NCBI RefSeq assembly: GCF_003362725.1
Contig: NZ_QKTV01000009.1
Location: 88,100-152,099 of the forward strand
From: Winogradskyella aurantiaca
GTDB taxonomy: Bacteria; Bacteroidota; Bacteroidia; Flavobacteriales; Flavobacteriaceae
Length of the DNA stretch: 64,000 bases
Reading direction: 5' to 3'
The notes under the pieces were generated by a model. It was not told the origin of the DNA. It saw only the letters and a program-made list of their open reading frames with translations, and did not search any database. Of this stretch, positions 45,435-55,139 are shown in pieces (position 1 is the first letter of the stretch; every line of letters begins with the position of its first letter). Position numbers and translations under genes: made by a program.

Positions 45435-46709
45435 CTAAATTTTAATAAACTTTAAGGATTTACGACCGAGGTTGGTGTGCAAATCAAGGAAATAACTTCC
45501 CGAGCTTAGTTCAGATACGTCAATTTCATAAAATCTGGTACTGGGTTCTGAGATCTTATCTATAAGAAGGTCTTTTAAATACTTACCATTAACATCGTAA
45601 AGTTGAATTCTCAAATGATCATTGCTTAAATACCTGATGTCAATTTTAAGCATGTTAGCTACTGGATTGTTCTCAAGCTGAATGAACGTATCATTTGGAT
45701 CAAGGTTAGCGTCCTCCTCTGTGCTCAAGGACGCATCGGAAAACTTATACAGTGTGGTCCCTGCGCCATAGGCAAGTGTTGAATTGATAACAAAAATTTT
45801 GTTGAGATTGCTGCCAACGCCAAGATCGGTCCAGGTCTGACCCCCATCCTGGGTTTCATAAAACCCTGTGGTATAGCCTCCCATCCAGCCTGTATTCTCG
45901 GTAATAAAACCAACGGCCTGTACGTCTGTTTCAGGGGCGTCATAGCTATTCCAATCCTCACCTGCGTTAGTGGATTTAATGAGTTTTCCTGGAAACGGCT
46001 GAATAGAGAAGACCGATCCAAAAATGACATCTGTATTGGAATCAAGTACCTGAAGTTTCCAAACGTATTCTCCGGGAATATTGGAATTAAAAATCTCTAC
46101 CCAGTCGGTACCTCCATTGGTAGTTTTTAAGATAAGGGCTCCATTAACATTTCTACCTGCGGCGTAACCAATAGATTCGTTAGCAAAGTGTATATCAACG
46201 AGGGCTGTGGCATAAGATGACATATCTATATAGGTCCAGGAATCGCCACTATCTGTTGATTTAATAATGTACGCAGGGGTAAAATAGGCGCCACAACCAT
46301 AAATGGTGTTACTATTAACAGCATCAAGCCCACATATGGCCTCTGGATATGGGGTGATATTATCTACGAGTTCCCAATTATCACCGCCGTCTTGCGTCCA
46401 AAAAAAGGCATCGGATAAGGTTCCTAAAAACCCAACATCTGCATTAAGAAACTCGATTGCTCTAAAGTAAAAGTTTCCAGAAAGATCACTCTCACTTAGT
46501 TGCTCGGTCCAGGTCATGCCACCATCACTTGTTTTGTAAACTGAAGCAAAGGCACCGTTAGCTGCCCAGCCTGTATGGCCATTTATAAAATACACATCAT
46601 CAAAACGTTGATTGTTGGGGTTGGATACGGCATCAGGTAAGTTTTGCCAAGTAGGTTGAGCCACAAGGCCTAATGAAATGGACAAAACGCATAGCAAGAT
46701 TAGTTTCAT
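45435..46709 (-). CDS. Ycf48/BNR-repeat protein with T9SS type A C-terminal domain
   Basis: From ATG at 46709 (MKLILLCVLSISLGLVAQ, a signal peptide) it has 424 residues. The central part has repeated STDSGDSW, TTNGGTDW, STNAGEDW and TQDGGQTW motifs, which form beta-propeller blades of the Ycf48/BNR type. The C-terminal 80 residues (IQLYDVNGKYLKDLL, then SSGSYFLDL and KSLKFIKI) match the T9SS type A sorting domain, so the protein is exported through the type IX system. An in-frame TTG at 46724 would add five residues but sits in a promoter-like ACAATTTG and is not favoured. Confidence 0.87.
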   Translation of the reverse strand: MKLILLCVLSISLGLVAQPTWQNLPDAVSNPNNQRFDDVYFINGHTGWAANGAFASVYKTSDGGMTWTEQLSESDLSGNFYFRAIEFLNADVGFLGTLSDAFFWTQDGGDNWELVDNITPYPEAICGLDAVNSNTIYGCGAYFTPAYIIKSTDSGDSWTYIDMSSYATALVDIHFANESIGYAAGRNVNGALILKTTNGGTDWVEIFNSNIPGEYVWKLQVLDSNTDVIFGSVFSIQPFPGKLIKSTNAGEDWNSYDAPETDVQAVGFITENTGWMGGYTTGFYETQDGGQTWTDLGVGSNLNKIFVINSTLAYGAGTTLYKFSDASLSTEEDANLDPNDTFIQLENNPVANMLKIDIRYLSNDHLRIQLYDVNGKYLKDLLIDKISEPSTRFYEIDVSELSSGSYFLDLHTNLGRKSLKFIKI

Positions 46710-46878
46710 TGGGTAAACTTTCAAATTGTAAAGTTAATAATCTTGTTTTCTACATAAAAGTTATAATTATAAACAAATATTTACTTTTTAGTTTAAAAAA
46801 TTAATCATATTTAATCTTAATGTTTATTAATAGTAATATTTAATCGTGATTTGTATCTATAATTAATGTATTTGTATT

Positions 46879-48546
46879 ATGTGTGGTATTGTTTGCGCTA
46901 TCGATTTAAAACAAAGTGAATCGGTTTTAAGGCCTCAGCTATTGGAAATGTCTAAAAAGATTAGACACCGCGGTCCGGATTGGAGCGGTATCTATTCAAG
47001 CTTTAAAGCCATCCTTGCTCATGAGCGATTGGCTATCGTAGATCCTGCTTCAGGAAAGCAACCTTTATTTTCGGCAGATAAAAAACTGGTATTAGCCGCC
47101 AATGGTGAAATCTATAACCATCGGCTATTACGGGAGAACTTAGCCTTGGAATATGATTTTCAAACAGAAAGTGACTGCGAAGTAATCCTGGCCTTATATA
47201 AAGAAAAAGGAACAGAATTTCTTGATGATCTCAATGGGATTTTCGGGTTTGCTTTGTATGACGTGGAGTCTGATAGCTACCTGATTGCTAGAGATCACAT
47301 GGGGATTATACCGTTGTATATGGGATGGGATGCACATGGTACTTTTTATGTCGCCTCCGAATTAAAGGCACTTGAAGGCATATGTGCGAAGGTAGAATTA
47401 TTTCCACCGGGACATTATTTGAGTAGCAAAGACGCTGAGATTAAGCAATGGTATCAGCGTGACTGGACGGATTATGATGCGGTAAAATCTAACGAGACCT
47501 CCATCATAGAGCTTCAGCAAGCCCTAGAAGATGCAGTACACCGACAGTTAATGAGTGATGTGCCTTATGGCGTATTACTATCTGGTGGCCTGGATTCATC
47601 TATTACTTCTGCAATTGCAAAGAAATATTCCCAGATGCGCATAGAAGCAGATGATAAAGAAAAAGCCTGGTGGCCACAATTGCACAGTTTTTCAGTTGGG
47701 CTTGAGGGTTCTCCAGATCTGGCAGCCGCCCGCAAGGTGGCCGATCATATCGGCACTGTGCACCATGAAATAAAGTTTACCATTCAGGAAGGTCTGGATG
47801 CGATAAAAGATGTGATTTACCAATTGGAGACTTATGATATTACCACGGTTAGAGCCAGTACCCCTATGTATTTAATGGCACGCGTTATCAAATCGATGGG
47901 GATTAAAATGGTTCTTTCCGGAGAGGGTGCCGACGAGATTTTTGGGGGCTACCTGTATTTCCATAAAGCACCAAATGCTCAAGAATTCCATGAAGAGACC
48001 GTTAGAAAATTAGGCAAACTTCATATGTATGATTGTCTAAGAGCAAATAAGAGTTTGGCAGCCTGGGGTATTGAAGGACGAGTTCCATTTCTAGATAAAG
48101 AATTTATGGATGTGGCCATGAGAATTAATCCTCAGGATAAAATGATTACCGAGGATCGTATGGAGAAATGGGTTATTAGAAAGGCATTTGAAGACTACTT
48201 ACCTGAAAGCGTAGCCTGGAGACAGAAGGAGCAATTTAGCGATGGTGTTGGTTATAGCTGGATTGATACTCTAAAAGAAATGGCAGAGGAAAAGGTGAGT
48301 GATCAGCAAATGGCCAATGCTCATTTTAGATTTCCTATCCAAACTCCACAGAACAAAGAGGAATATTATTACCGTACAATTTTTGAGTCGCATTTTCCAA
48401 GTGATACAGCAGCCAAAAGTGTTCCTCAAGAACCTAGTGTAGCTTGCAGTACTAAAATTGCACTGGAATGGGATGAGGCTTTCAAGAATATGAATGACCC
48501 CAGTGGAAGAGCTGTTGCAAAAGTTCATGAGGAAGCCTATGAATAG
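46879..48546 (+). CDS. asnB: Asparagine synthase (glutamine-hydrolysing)
   Basis: The 555 residues begin MCGIVCAID, with Cys2 as the glutaminase nucleophile. The N-terminal glutaminase domain (about 1-190) has RGPDWSG, HERLAIVD and ANGEIYNH. The synthetase domain has the ATP loop LLSGGLDSSITSAIA at about residues 233-247 and SGEGADEIFGGY. It converts aspartate and glutamine to asparagine. It is monocistronic, with an AT-rich 150-base upstream region and a terminator. Confidence 0.97.
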   Translation: MCGIVCAIDLKQSESVLRPQLLEMSKKIRHRGPDWSGIYSSFKAILAHERLAIVDPASGKQPLFSADKKLVLAANGEIYNHRLLRENLALEYDFQTESDCEVILALYKEKGTEFLDDLNGIFGFALYDVESDSYLIARDHMGIIPLYMGWDAHGTFYVASELKALEGICAKVELFPPGHYLSSKDAEIKQWYQRDWTDYDAVKSNETSIIELQQALEDAVHRQLMSDVPYGVLLSGGLDSSITSAIAKKYSQMRIEADDKEKAWWPQLHSFSVGLEGSPDLAAARKVADHIGTVHHEIKFTIQEGLDAIKDVIYQLETYDITTVRASTPMYLMARVIKSMGIKMVLSGEGADEIFGGYLYFHKAPNAQEFHEETVRKLGKLHMYDCLRANKSLAAWGIEGRVPFLDKEFMDVAMRINPQDKMITEDRMEKWVIRKAFEDYLPESVAWRQKEQFSDGVGYSWIDTLKEMAEEKVSDQQMANAHFRFPIQTPQNKEEYYYRTIFESHFPSDTAAKSVPQEPSVACSTKIALEWDEAFKNMNDPSGRAVAKVHEEAYE

Positions 48547-48570
48547 CAAATGATACTTAAAAGAATTATA

Positions 48571-48600
48571 AGCCAGTATTACTACTGGCTTTTCTTTTTT
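48571..48600 (+). terminator. Intrinsic terminator after asnB
   Basis: AGCCAGTA (48571-48578) pairs with TACTGGCT (48583-48590) around a TTAC tetraloop, followed by a T-rich tract interrupted by one C. Confidence 0.85.
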
Positions 48601-48711
48601 TTAGCAGCTAAATCGTAAAATAGTTCTAAAGATCGTCTGTAAACGCCTATATTTAGGGGCTTGACAGAAAGGTGTCATTTAAATGGCGTAATAAAGACCG
48701 GCTAGCCGTGA

Positions 48712-48719
48712 TAGATTTG
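48712..48719 (+). promoter_or_regulatory. -7 box for the XRE-DUF4870 gene
   Basis: TAGATTTG matches TAnnTTTG. Its last base is the G of an in-frame GTG (48719), so GTG is not the start. The ATG lies 20 bases downstream at 48740. Confidence 0.5.
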
Positions 48720-48739
48720 TGACATCAAATACATCAAAA

Positions 48740-49306
48740 ATGAATCATGCAACTCTAAGCGAGAGCTTAATCTATCAAAGAACCTTAAAAGGGTATTCAC
48801 AAGAAGAATTAGCGCACCTTTCTTCTGTAGGAATCAGGACCATTCAGCGTATCGAGAAAGGTGAGGTTAACCCGCATCTACAGACATTAAAATTATTAGC
48901 AGAAGCTCTGGAAATAGAAATGAATGAATTGGTAGTTGTTCAGAATCCAAATGAAGAAATTTTTCAAAGAAAATGGATGCTACTTATTCACGGCACCCCC
49001 TTCCTTGGGTTTATTATCCCCTTTGCCAATGTATTAATTCCGCTGTTTATATGGATTGCCAAAGCCGAAGATAATGCCATTTATGATGCGCACGGACGAG
49101 CTGTTGTTAACTTCCATGGCACCCTAAATCTTATCTTAATCCTATCCCTTGGAATGTTTTTTATTCTTCCGGGTTTTAATTTCATATTTACTGGCGCAGT
49201 GGTCCTCTTTGGTATTACAACCACACTGGTGAATATTAGTATGGCTCTTAACAAGCAGAAATGTAAGTACCCTTTATCCATTCCTTTTTTAAAACCGCGA
49301 CAGTAG
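48740..49306 (+). CDS. XRE helix-turn-helix protein with DUF4870 membrane domain
   Basis: From ATG at 48740 it has 188 residues. The N-terminal HTH (about residues 7-60) reads LIYQRTLKGYSQEELAHLSS, then GIRTIQRIEKGEVNPHLQTLKLLAEAL. The C-terminal half holds the DUF4870 membrane domain with three hydrophobic helices (for example GTPFLGFIIPFANVLIPLF and LILILSLGMFFILPGF). It looks like a membrane-tethered DNA-binding protein. A GTG at 48719 would extend it but overlaps the promoter box. Two CPBP intramembrane protease genes follow on the same strand. Confidence 0.85.
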   Translation: MNHATLSESLIYQRTLKGYSQEELAHLSSVGIRTIQRIEKGEVNPHLQTLKLLAEALEIEMNELVVVQNPNEEIFQRKWMLLIHGTPFLGFIIPFANVLIPLFIWIAKAEDNAIYDAHGRAVVNFHGTLNLILILSLGMFFILPGFNFIFTGAVVLFGITTTLVNISMALNKQKCKYPLSIPFLKPRQ

Positions 49307-49331
49307 TTTAATCCATTTTTAGAGTTCAATT

Positions 49332-50048
49332 ATGTTAGGATTATTAGTCATTATAATGATCTCATGGGGGATGTTATACCTTATTGAGAAAAAAAATTTA
49401 GGGGTATTAGGCGTTTTACCGTTGCACCAAAAAAGTCTGCAATTTTATTTAGGTTTTGGCTTAATGGCTGCGATTGTGCTATGCTACATTGGTATTGAAA
49501 CCTATTGGCTGGACTTAGAATGGCAGTCAAATATATGGCAGCTCACCGACGTATTAGCAGCCTTTTGGTATCACCTAAAATCAGCGCTCACAGAGGACCT
49601 GGTTTTTAGAGGAGCTATACTGTATGTACTTATTAAAAGAATTGGTTCAAGATGGGCCATTTTGTGTTCTGCTGCGGTGTTTGGGGTTTACCATTGGTTC
49701 TCCTATGGGATTCTTCAAGAGCGTCTCATTTTATTGGCTTACATCTTATTAATTACTGGCATTACAGGTTGGATTTGGGCCTGGAGTTATTATAAGTCTA
49801 AATCCATAATGTTGGGTTTAGGTCTTCATGTTAGCTATAACCTGATGATGTCCTTTTTCTGCGAGAATCAACCGTACGGTGAATTATTGTTTACTCAGCT
49901 AACTCAGATTCAATTAACAGGGTGGGATGAGTTTAATTATTCCATGTTCAGAGGATTATTTCCATCGATTTGCACCTTTATGAGTTTGAAATTGATATTT
50001 AGTTCATCAAGATTCAAAAGATTTTTTACCTCCTCAACATGCAATTAA
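49332..50048 (+). CDS. CPBP-family intramembrane metalloprotease (variant site)
   Basis: This multi-pass protein of 238 residues has the Abi/CPBP fold. The first motif reads TEDLVFRGAIL at about residues 87-97, where the family has EExxxR; here it is Glu88-Asp89 and Arg93. Other motifs are VYHWFSYG and LGLHVSYN, supplying His and Asn. CPBP proteins cleave CAAX-type proteins in eukaryotes and membrane substrates in bacteria; this substrate is unknown. It follows the XRE-DUF4870 gene by 25 bases and overlaps the next CPBP gene by ten, so the three are co-transcribed. Confidence 0.85.
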   Translation: MLGLLVIIMISWGMLYLIEKKNLGVLGVLPLHQKSLQFYLGFGLMAAIVLCYIGIETYWLDLEWQSNIWQLTDVLAAFWYHLKSALTEDLVFRGAILYVLIKRIGSRWAILCSAAVFGVYHWFSYGILQERLILLAYILLITGITGWIWAWSYYKSKSIMLGLGLHVSYNLMMSFFCENQPYGELLFTQLTQIQLTGWDEFNYSMFRGLFPSICTFMSLKLIFSSSRFKRFFTSSTCN

Positions 50049-50863
50049 AGATTAACAAACATTCCAATGTAGTACGCATTATTGTTGCGCTGCTTCTATT
50101 TGCTCTGGTCTTTGTTTTGAGTGGTTTCACGAATACAGGAGCCTTAAAAACATATTTTCCTTACCTGTCCTGTTTAATGTTTGTCCTAGTTACCGGGATT
50201 CTTTTCAAAACTGAGAACAAGTCCTTAGGAACGATAGGATTAACTTTTAAATTCCAGCACTTGAGATTTCTTATTCTTGGAACATTCTTAGGCATTTGTG
50301 TTCTTTTATTGGCTAAGTATGTAAGATGTCTTTATTTGGGTGAATCGCTAAGACTCTCAAGTAGCGTGAACTTAGGAGATGTGTTTTTAGCCTTTTATTT
50401 CATTTTGCCTCAAGTGGCGACCGAGGAATTACTTTTTAGGGGATACCTGTTTTATAAAACTATTAAGATTACGAATGTGGTTGTGGCCAATATAGTATTC
50501 TCTGTGGTCTTTACTTTAGTTCACGTTTTAGATGAAGGGGTTGGCCAAAACAAAGGGCTGCTAATCATGTTGTTAATTTCGATACCTGTTGGTCATTTAA
50601 TGTTTGCAACAGCCCTAATAAAATCAAAAACACTATGGTTTCCTATTGGTCTTCATTTAGGAAATAACTGGGCGACAAGACATATGGTTGGTTCTGAAAA
50701 CCTAGGTGATAGCTTCTTTTACATAGAGGGCGCTAGTAACTTTGAAGCATGGGCGCCATTTATCACGGTCCTCATTATGACCAATGGGTGTTTTTTAATA
50801 TTTACACTTCTGATTTGGAAGTGGGCTAGTATAATTAGAATCTGTAAATCGTTGTCTAAATGA
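50039..50863 (+). CDS. CPBP-family intramembrane metalloprotease
   Basis: This 274-residue membrane protein has the complete first CPBP motif TEELLFRGYLF (Glu129, Glu130, Arg134), then FTLVHVLDEG and PIGLHLGNNW with the remaining His and Asn ligands. Its start overlaps the upstream CPBP gene by ten bases in a different frame. It is the last gene of the XRE-DUF4870/CPBP/CPBP cluster. The two CPBP proteins are not close copies of one another. Confidence 0.9.
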   Translation: MQLKINKHSNVVRIIVALLLFALVFVLSGFTNTGALKTYFPYLSCLMFVLVTGILFKTENKSLGTIGLTFKFQHLRFLILGTFLGICVLLLAKYVRCLYLGESLRLSSSVNLGDVFLAFYFILPQVATEELLFRGYLFYKTIKITNVVVANIVFSVVFTLVHVLDEGVGQNKGLLIMLLISIPVGHLMFATALIKSKTLWFPIGLHLGNNWATRHMVGSENLGDSFFYIEGASNFEAWAPFITVLIMTNGCFLIFTLLIWKWASIIRICKSLSK

Positions 50864-50885
50864 TTTAAGATTAGTGTCACTTTAA

Positions 50886-50918
50886 TTGTCTTAAATGTAG
50901 CATAAAAGCTTACATTTG
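50886..50918 (+). promoter_or_regulatory. Promoter of the putative outer-membrane protein gene
   Basis: TTG (50886-50888), a 22-base spacer and TACATTTG (50911-50918) match the consensus. The box ends in a TTG that is in frame with the gene but is not its start; ATG follows at 50937. Confidence 0.6.
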
Positions 50919-50936
50919 GGGACTAAATTTAATACT

Positions 50937-51677
50937 ATGCGGAACCGCTTTTTCCACATATGTTTTTTACTATTTGGATGCACTATTCTATTTGCTCAAG
51001 AAACTGAAAAACTGGAGATTCCAGAGCCTATGATGTTCGACCTGGTCCGCGGTTTAGGGGCTGAACAAGGTGAGCTAGAAATCAATACCTTAGCTGACTT
51101 TCCTCTAAACAACACCAGTGTTAGACCTATTGAATGGGCCCCCGAAATTGAATATGCCTTATTTGATGGCTTTGCTGTGGAACTGGAATTTCCTTTTGCA
51201 GATGGTCATTTTGAAGCTTTTAAATATGCCATACAATATACATTGGGAACCTCTTCCAACAATAAGTATATTCATGGATTGCAATTTATAGGTGAGACGT
51301 ATGTCAATGGTTCTATCACTGAGCTTAGTTTACTCTATATTCCCGCTTATCGTTTTAACGAAACCTGGAGCGCTTTGGGCTTATTTGGTCTAATGTACGA
51401 GGTGGGTTCAGATGCCAACCTCAATAAAAGAACCACTGTGCTCTTAAACGCGACACTATTTGCAGATATTGGTCATCATTCAGTTCTTGGCCTTGAGCTC
51501 AATAACAGTGACCCGACATTGCAATTGCGTGATGAAAATACCATGGTCCTTTTGGTGTTACCACAGTTTCATTACGAGTTTGATTTTGGTTTTTCGTTTC
51601 AGGTTGGATTTGGACCGCGTTTTATAGAAAATGAAACTGAGTATTCAGGTGTTCTAAGAGTAATTCAAACATTTTAA
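50937..51677 (+). CDS. Putative outer-membrane or secreted beta-rich protein
   Basis: From ATG at 50937 the protein has 246 residues with a signal peptide (MRNRFFHICFLLFGCTILFAQ). The mature part alternates aromatic and polar residues in many short beta strands (for example IEYALFDGFAVELEFPF and FHYEFDFGFSFQVGFGP), ends with TF, and resembles an outer-membrane beta barrel. I do not recognise a family. A TTG at 50916 is a false start inside the promoter. It lies downstream of the CPBP pair but has its own promoter. Confidence 0.6.
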   Translation: MRNRFFHICFLLFGCTILFAQETEKLEIPEPMMFDLVRGLGAEQGELEINTLADFPLNNTSVRPIEWAPEIEYALFDGFAVELEFPFADGHFEAFKYAIQYTLGTSSNNKYIHGLQFIGETYVNGSITELSLLYIPAYRFNETWSALGLFGLMYEVGSDANLNKRTTVLLNATLFADIGHHSVLGLELNNSDPTLQLRDENTMVLLVLPQFHYEFDFGFSFQVGFGPRFIENETEYSGVLRVIQTF

Positions 51678-51742
51678 GAGACAATTTCCTGTAAGTCAGG
51701 ACCTAATTTTAACCGGATATATTTCAGTCTTCAAGAAATTCA

Positions 51743-51763
51743 TGAACCTAGCAGTAAGGTTCA
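51743..51763. other. Hairpin in the gyrB leader region
   Basis: TGAACCT pairs with AGGTTCA around a seven-base loop. No U-run follows on either strand. It lies in a 289-base gap upstream of gyrB, which otherwise is AT-rich and has no recognised gene. Confidence 0.35.
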
Positions 51764-51895
51764 GATAAAAAAAATCGTTAAAATTTAATTTAAAGTCATT
51801 TTTAGCGGTTTTAAAGCACTTTGACTATAATCTATTATTGTTAATAAATATGTGATAAATGTCTTAAAATGGTTAAAAATCACTTATTAATATCG

Positions 51896-51903
51896 TATCT
51901 TTG
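51896..51903 (+). promoter_or_regulatory. -7 box for gyrB
   Basis: TATCTTTG matches TAnnTTTG, 63 bases before the gyrB ATG. No clean TTG at the usual -33 distance. Confidence 0.5.
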
Positions 51904-51963
51904 TTTTTAGAAATGAGGCTAATAGCGTCATTTTTTTATGTAGAAACGTATCAATTTTTATAA

Positions 51964-53904
<1,941 letters not shown>

Positions 53905-53927
53905 TAGTCGTTGATAATTGAAATTTT

Positions 53928-53957
53928 AAAGGGTGCTATTACAGCACCCTTTTTTTA
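53928..53957 (+). terminator. Intrinsic terminator after gyrB
   Basis: AAAGGGTGCT (53928-53937) pairs perfectly with AGCACCCTTT (53943-53952) around an ATTAC loop, followed by a T-run. Confidence 0.92.
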
Positions 53958-54003
53958 TTAGGAATACTATGATTAATATCATGGAAATTCTACTGTAAAG
54001 CCT

Positions 54004-54011
54004 TAATTTTG
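54004..54011 (+). promoter_or_regulatory. -7 box for mdh
   Basis: TAATTTTG matches TAnnTTTG and lies 32 bases before the mdh ATG. Confidence 0.45.
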
Positions 54012-54043
54012 TATGCGATTTTTAAACTAAAAATAACTTAATT

Positions 54044-54982
54044 ATGAAAGTAACGATAGTTGGTGCAGGAGCGGTTGGTGCAAGCTGCGCTGAATACATT
54101 GCCATAAAGGATTTTGCATCGGAAGTGGTTATTCTTGATATTAAAGAAGGTTATGCCGAAGGTAAAGCTATGGACCTTATGCAGTGTGCTTCTTTAAACG
54201 GATTTGATACAAAAATAACAGGGTCTACCAATGACTATTCTAAAACTGCGAATAGTGATATTTGTGTGATTACTTCTGGTATCCCAAGAAAACCAGGTAT
54301 GACCAGAGAAGAATTAATTGGTATCAATGCTGGTATTGTAAAAACGGTTTCCGCTAGTTTAATTGAGCATTCACCTAACACTATCATTATTGTGGTAAGT
54401 AATCCAATGGATACCATGACTTACCTTGTTCATAAGACAACAATCCTTCCAAAGAATAGAATAATTGGTATGGGTGGGGCACTAGATTCTGCTAGATTCA
54501 AGTACAGATTGGCAGAAGCTTTGGATGCGCCAATTAGTGATATAGACGGCATGGTGATTGGAGGACATTCTGATGTTGGAATGGTGCCATTGACATCTCA
54601 TGCCACTAGAAACAGCATTAAAGTATCTGAGTTCATTTCAGAAGAACGCTTAAATCAGGTTAAAGAAGATACCAAGGTAGGTGGTGCTACGTTAACCAAA
54701 CTGCTAGGAACTTCAGCATGGTACGCGCCAGGTGCAGCGGTAAGTGCTCTAGTTCAGGCAATTGCTTGTGATCAGAAAAAGATGTTCCCATGTTCAGCAC
54801 TTTTAGAAGGTGAGTTTGGTTTAAATGATATTTCTATTGGTGTTCCAGTGATCTTAGGGAAAAATGGAATTGAGGAAATTGTTGAAATAGAATTAAGTGA
54901 AGCGGAATTAAACCATTTGAAAACTAGTGCCGAGGGTGTAAGTAAGACCAATGGATTATTAGATTTGGAAGTGGCTGTATAA
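54044..54982 (+). CDS. mdh: Malate dehydrogenase
   Basis: This LDH-like malate dehydrogenase of 312 residues interconverts malate and oxaloacetate with NAD. The nucleotide loop is VGAGAVGASCAEYIA at about residues 6-20, followed by ITSGIPRKPGMTREELIGIN with the substrate-binding arginines, VVSNPMDTMTYLV, LDSARFKYRLAE and the catalytic His in VIGGHSDVGMVPL. With gltA at 13 kb it is the second TCA-cycle gene in the window. It has its own box and terminator. Confidence 0.96.
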   Translation: MKVTIVGAGAVGASCAEYIAIKDFASEVVILDIKEGYAEGKAMDLMQCASLNGFDTKITGSTNDYSKTANSDICVITSGIPRKPGMTREELIGINAGIVKTVSASLIEHSPNTIIIVVSNPMDTMTYLVHKTTILPKNRIIGMGGALDSARFKYRLAEALDAPISDIDGMVIGGHSDVGMVPLTSHATRNSIKVSEFISEERLNQVKEDTKVGGATLTKLLGTSAWYAPGAAVSALVQAIACDQKKMFPCSALLEGEFGLNDISIGVPVILGKNGIEEIVEIELSEAELNHLKTSAEGVSKTNGLLDLEVAV

Positions 54983-55014
54983 CCACCGAAAAAACACTTA
55001 AAAATAGATAGAAG

Positions 55015-55042
55015 AAAACAGCGCCAAGGCGCTGTTTTTTTT
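55015..55042 (+). terminator. Intrinsic terminator after mdh
   Basis: AAAACAGCGC (55015-55024) pairs perfectly with GCGCTGTTTT (55029-55038) around a CAAG loop and runs into T. Confidence 0.92.
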
Positions 55043-55075
55043 GGAATTTATTGACTCATAAACTCGTTTATCTGC

Positions 55076-55106
55076 TTGTTAAATCATTAGAGAAACAATA
55101 TATTTG
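55076..55106 (+). promoter_or_regulatory. Promoter of secDF
   Basis: TTG (55076-55078), a 20-base spacer and TATATTTG (55099-55106) form a full consensus match, 34 bases before the secDF ATG. Confidence 0.65.
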
Positions 55107-55139
55107 CCCGTTTTTAAATTATAGCAAACAAAATCTAAA

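Noticed and set aside
51743..51763. Hairpin upstream of gyrB as a terminator
   Set aside because: There is no U-run on the plus strand after the stem (AGATAAAAAAAA follows), and no minus-strand gene ends there. I list it only as a hairpin.
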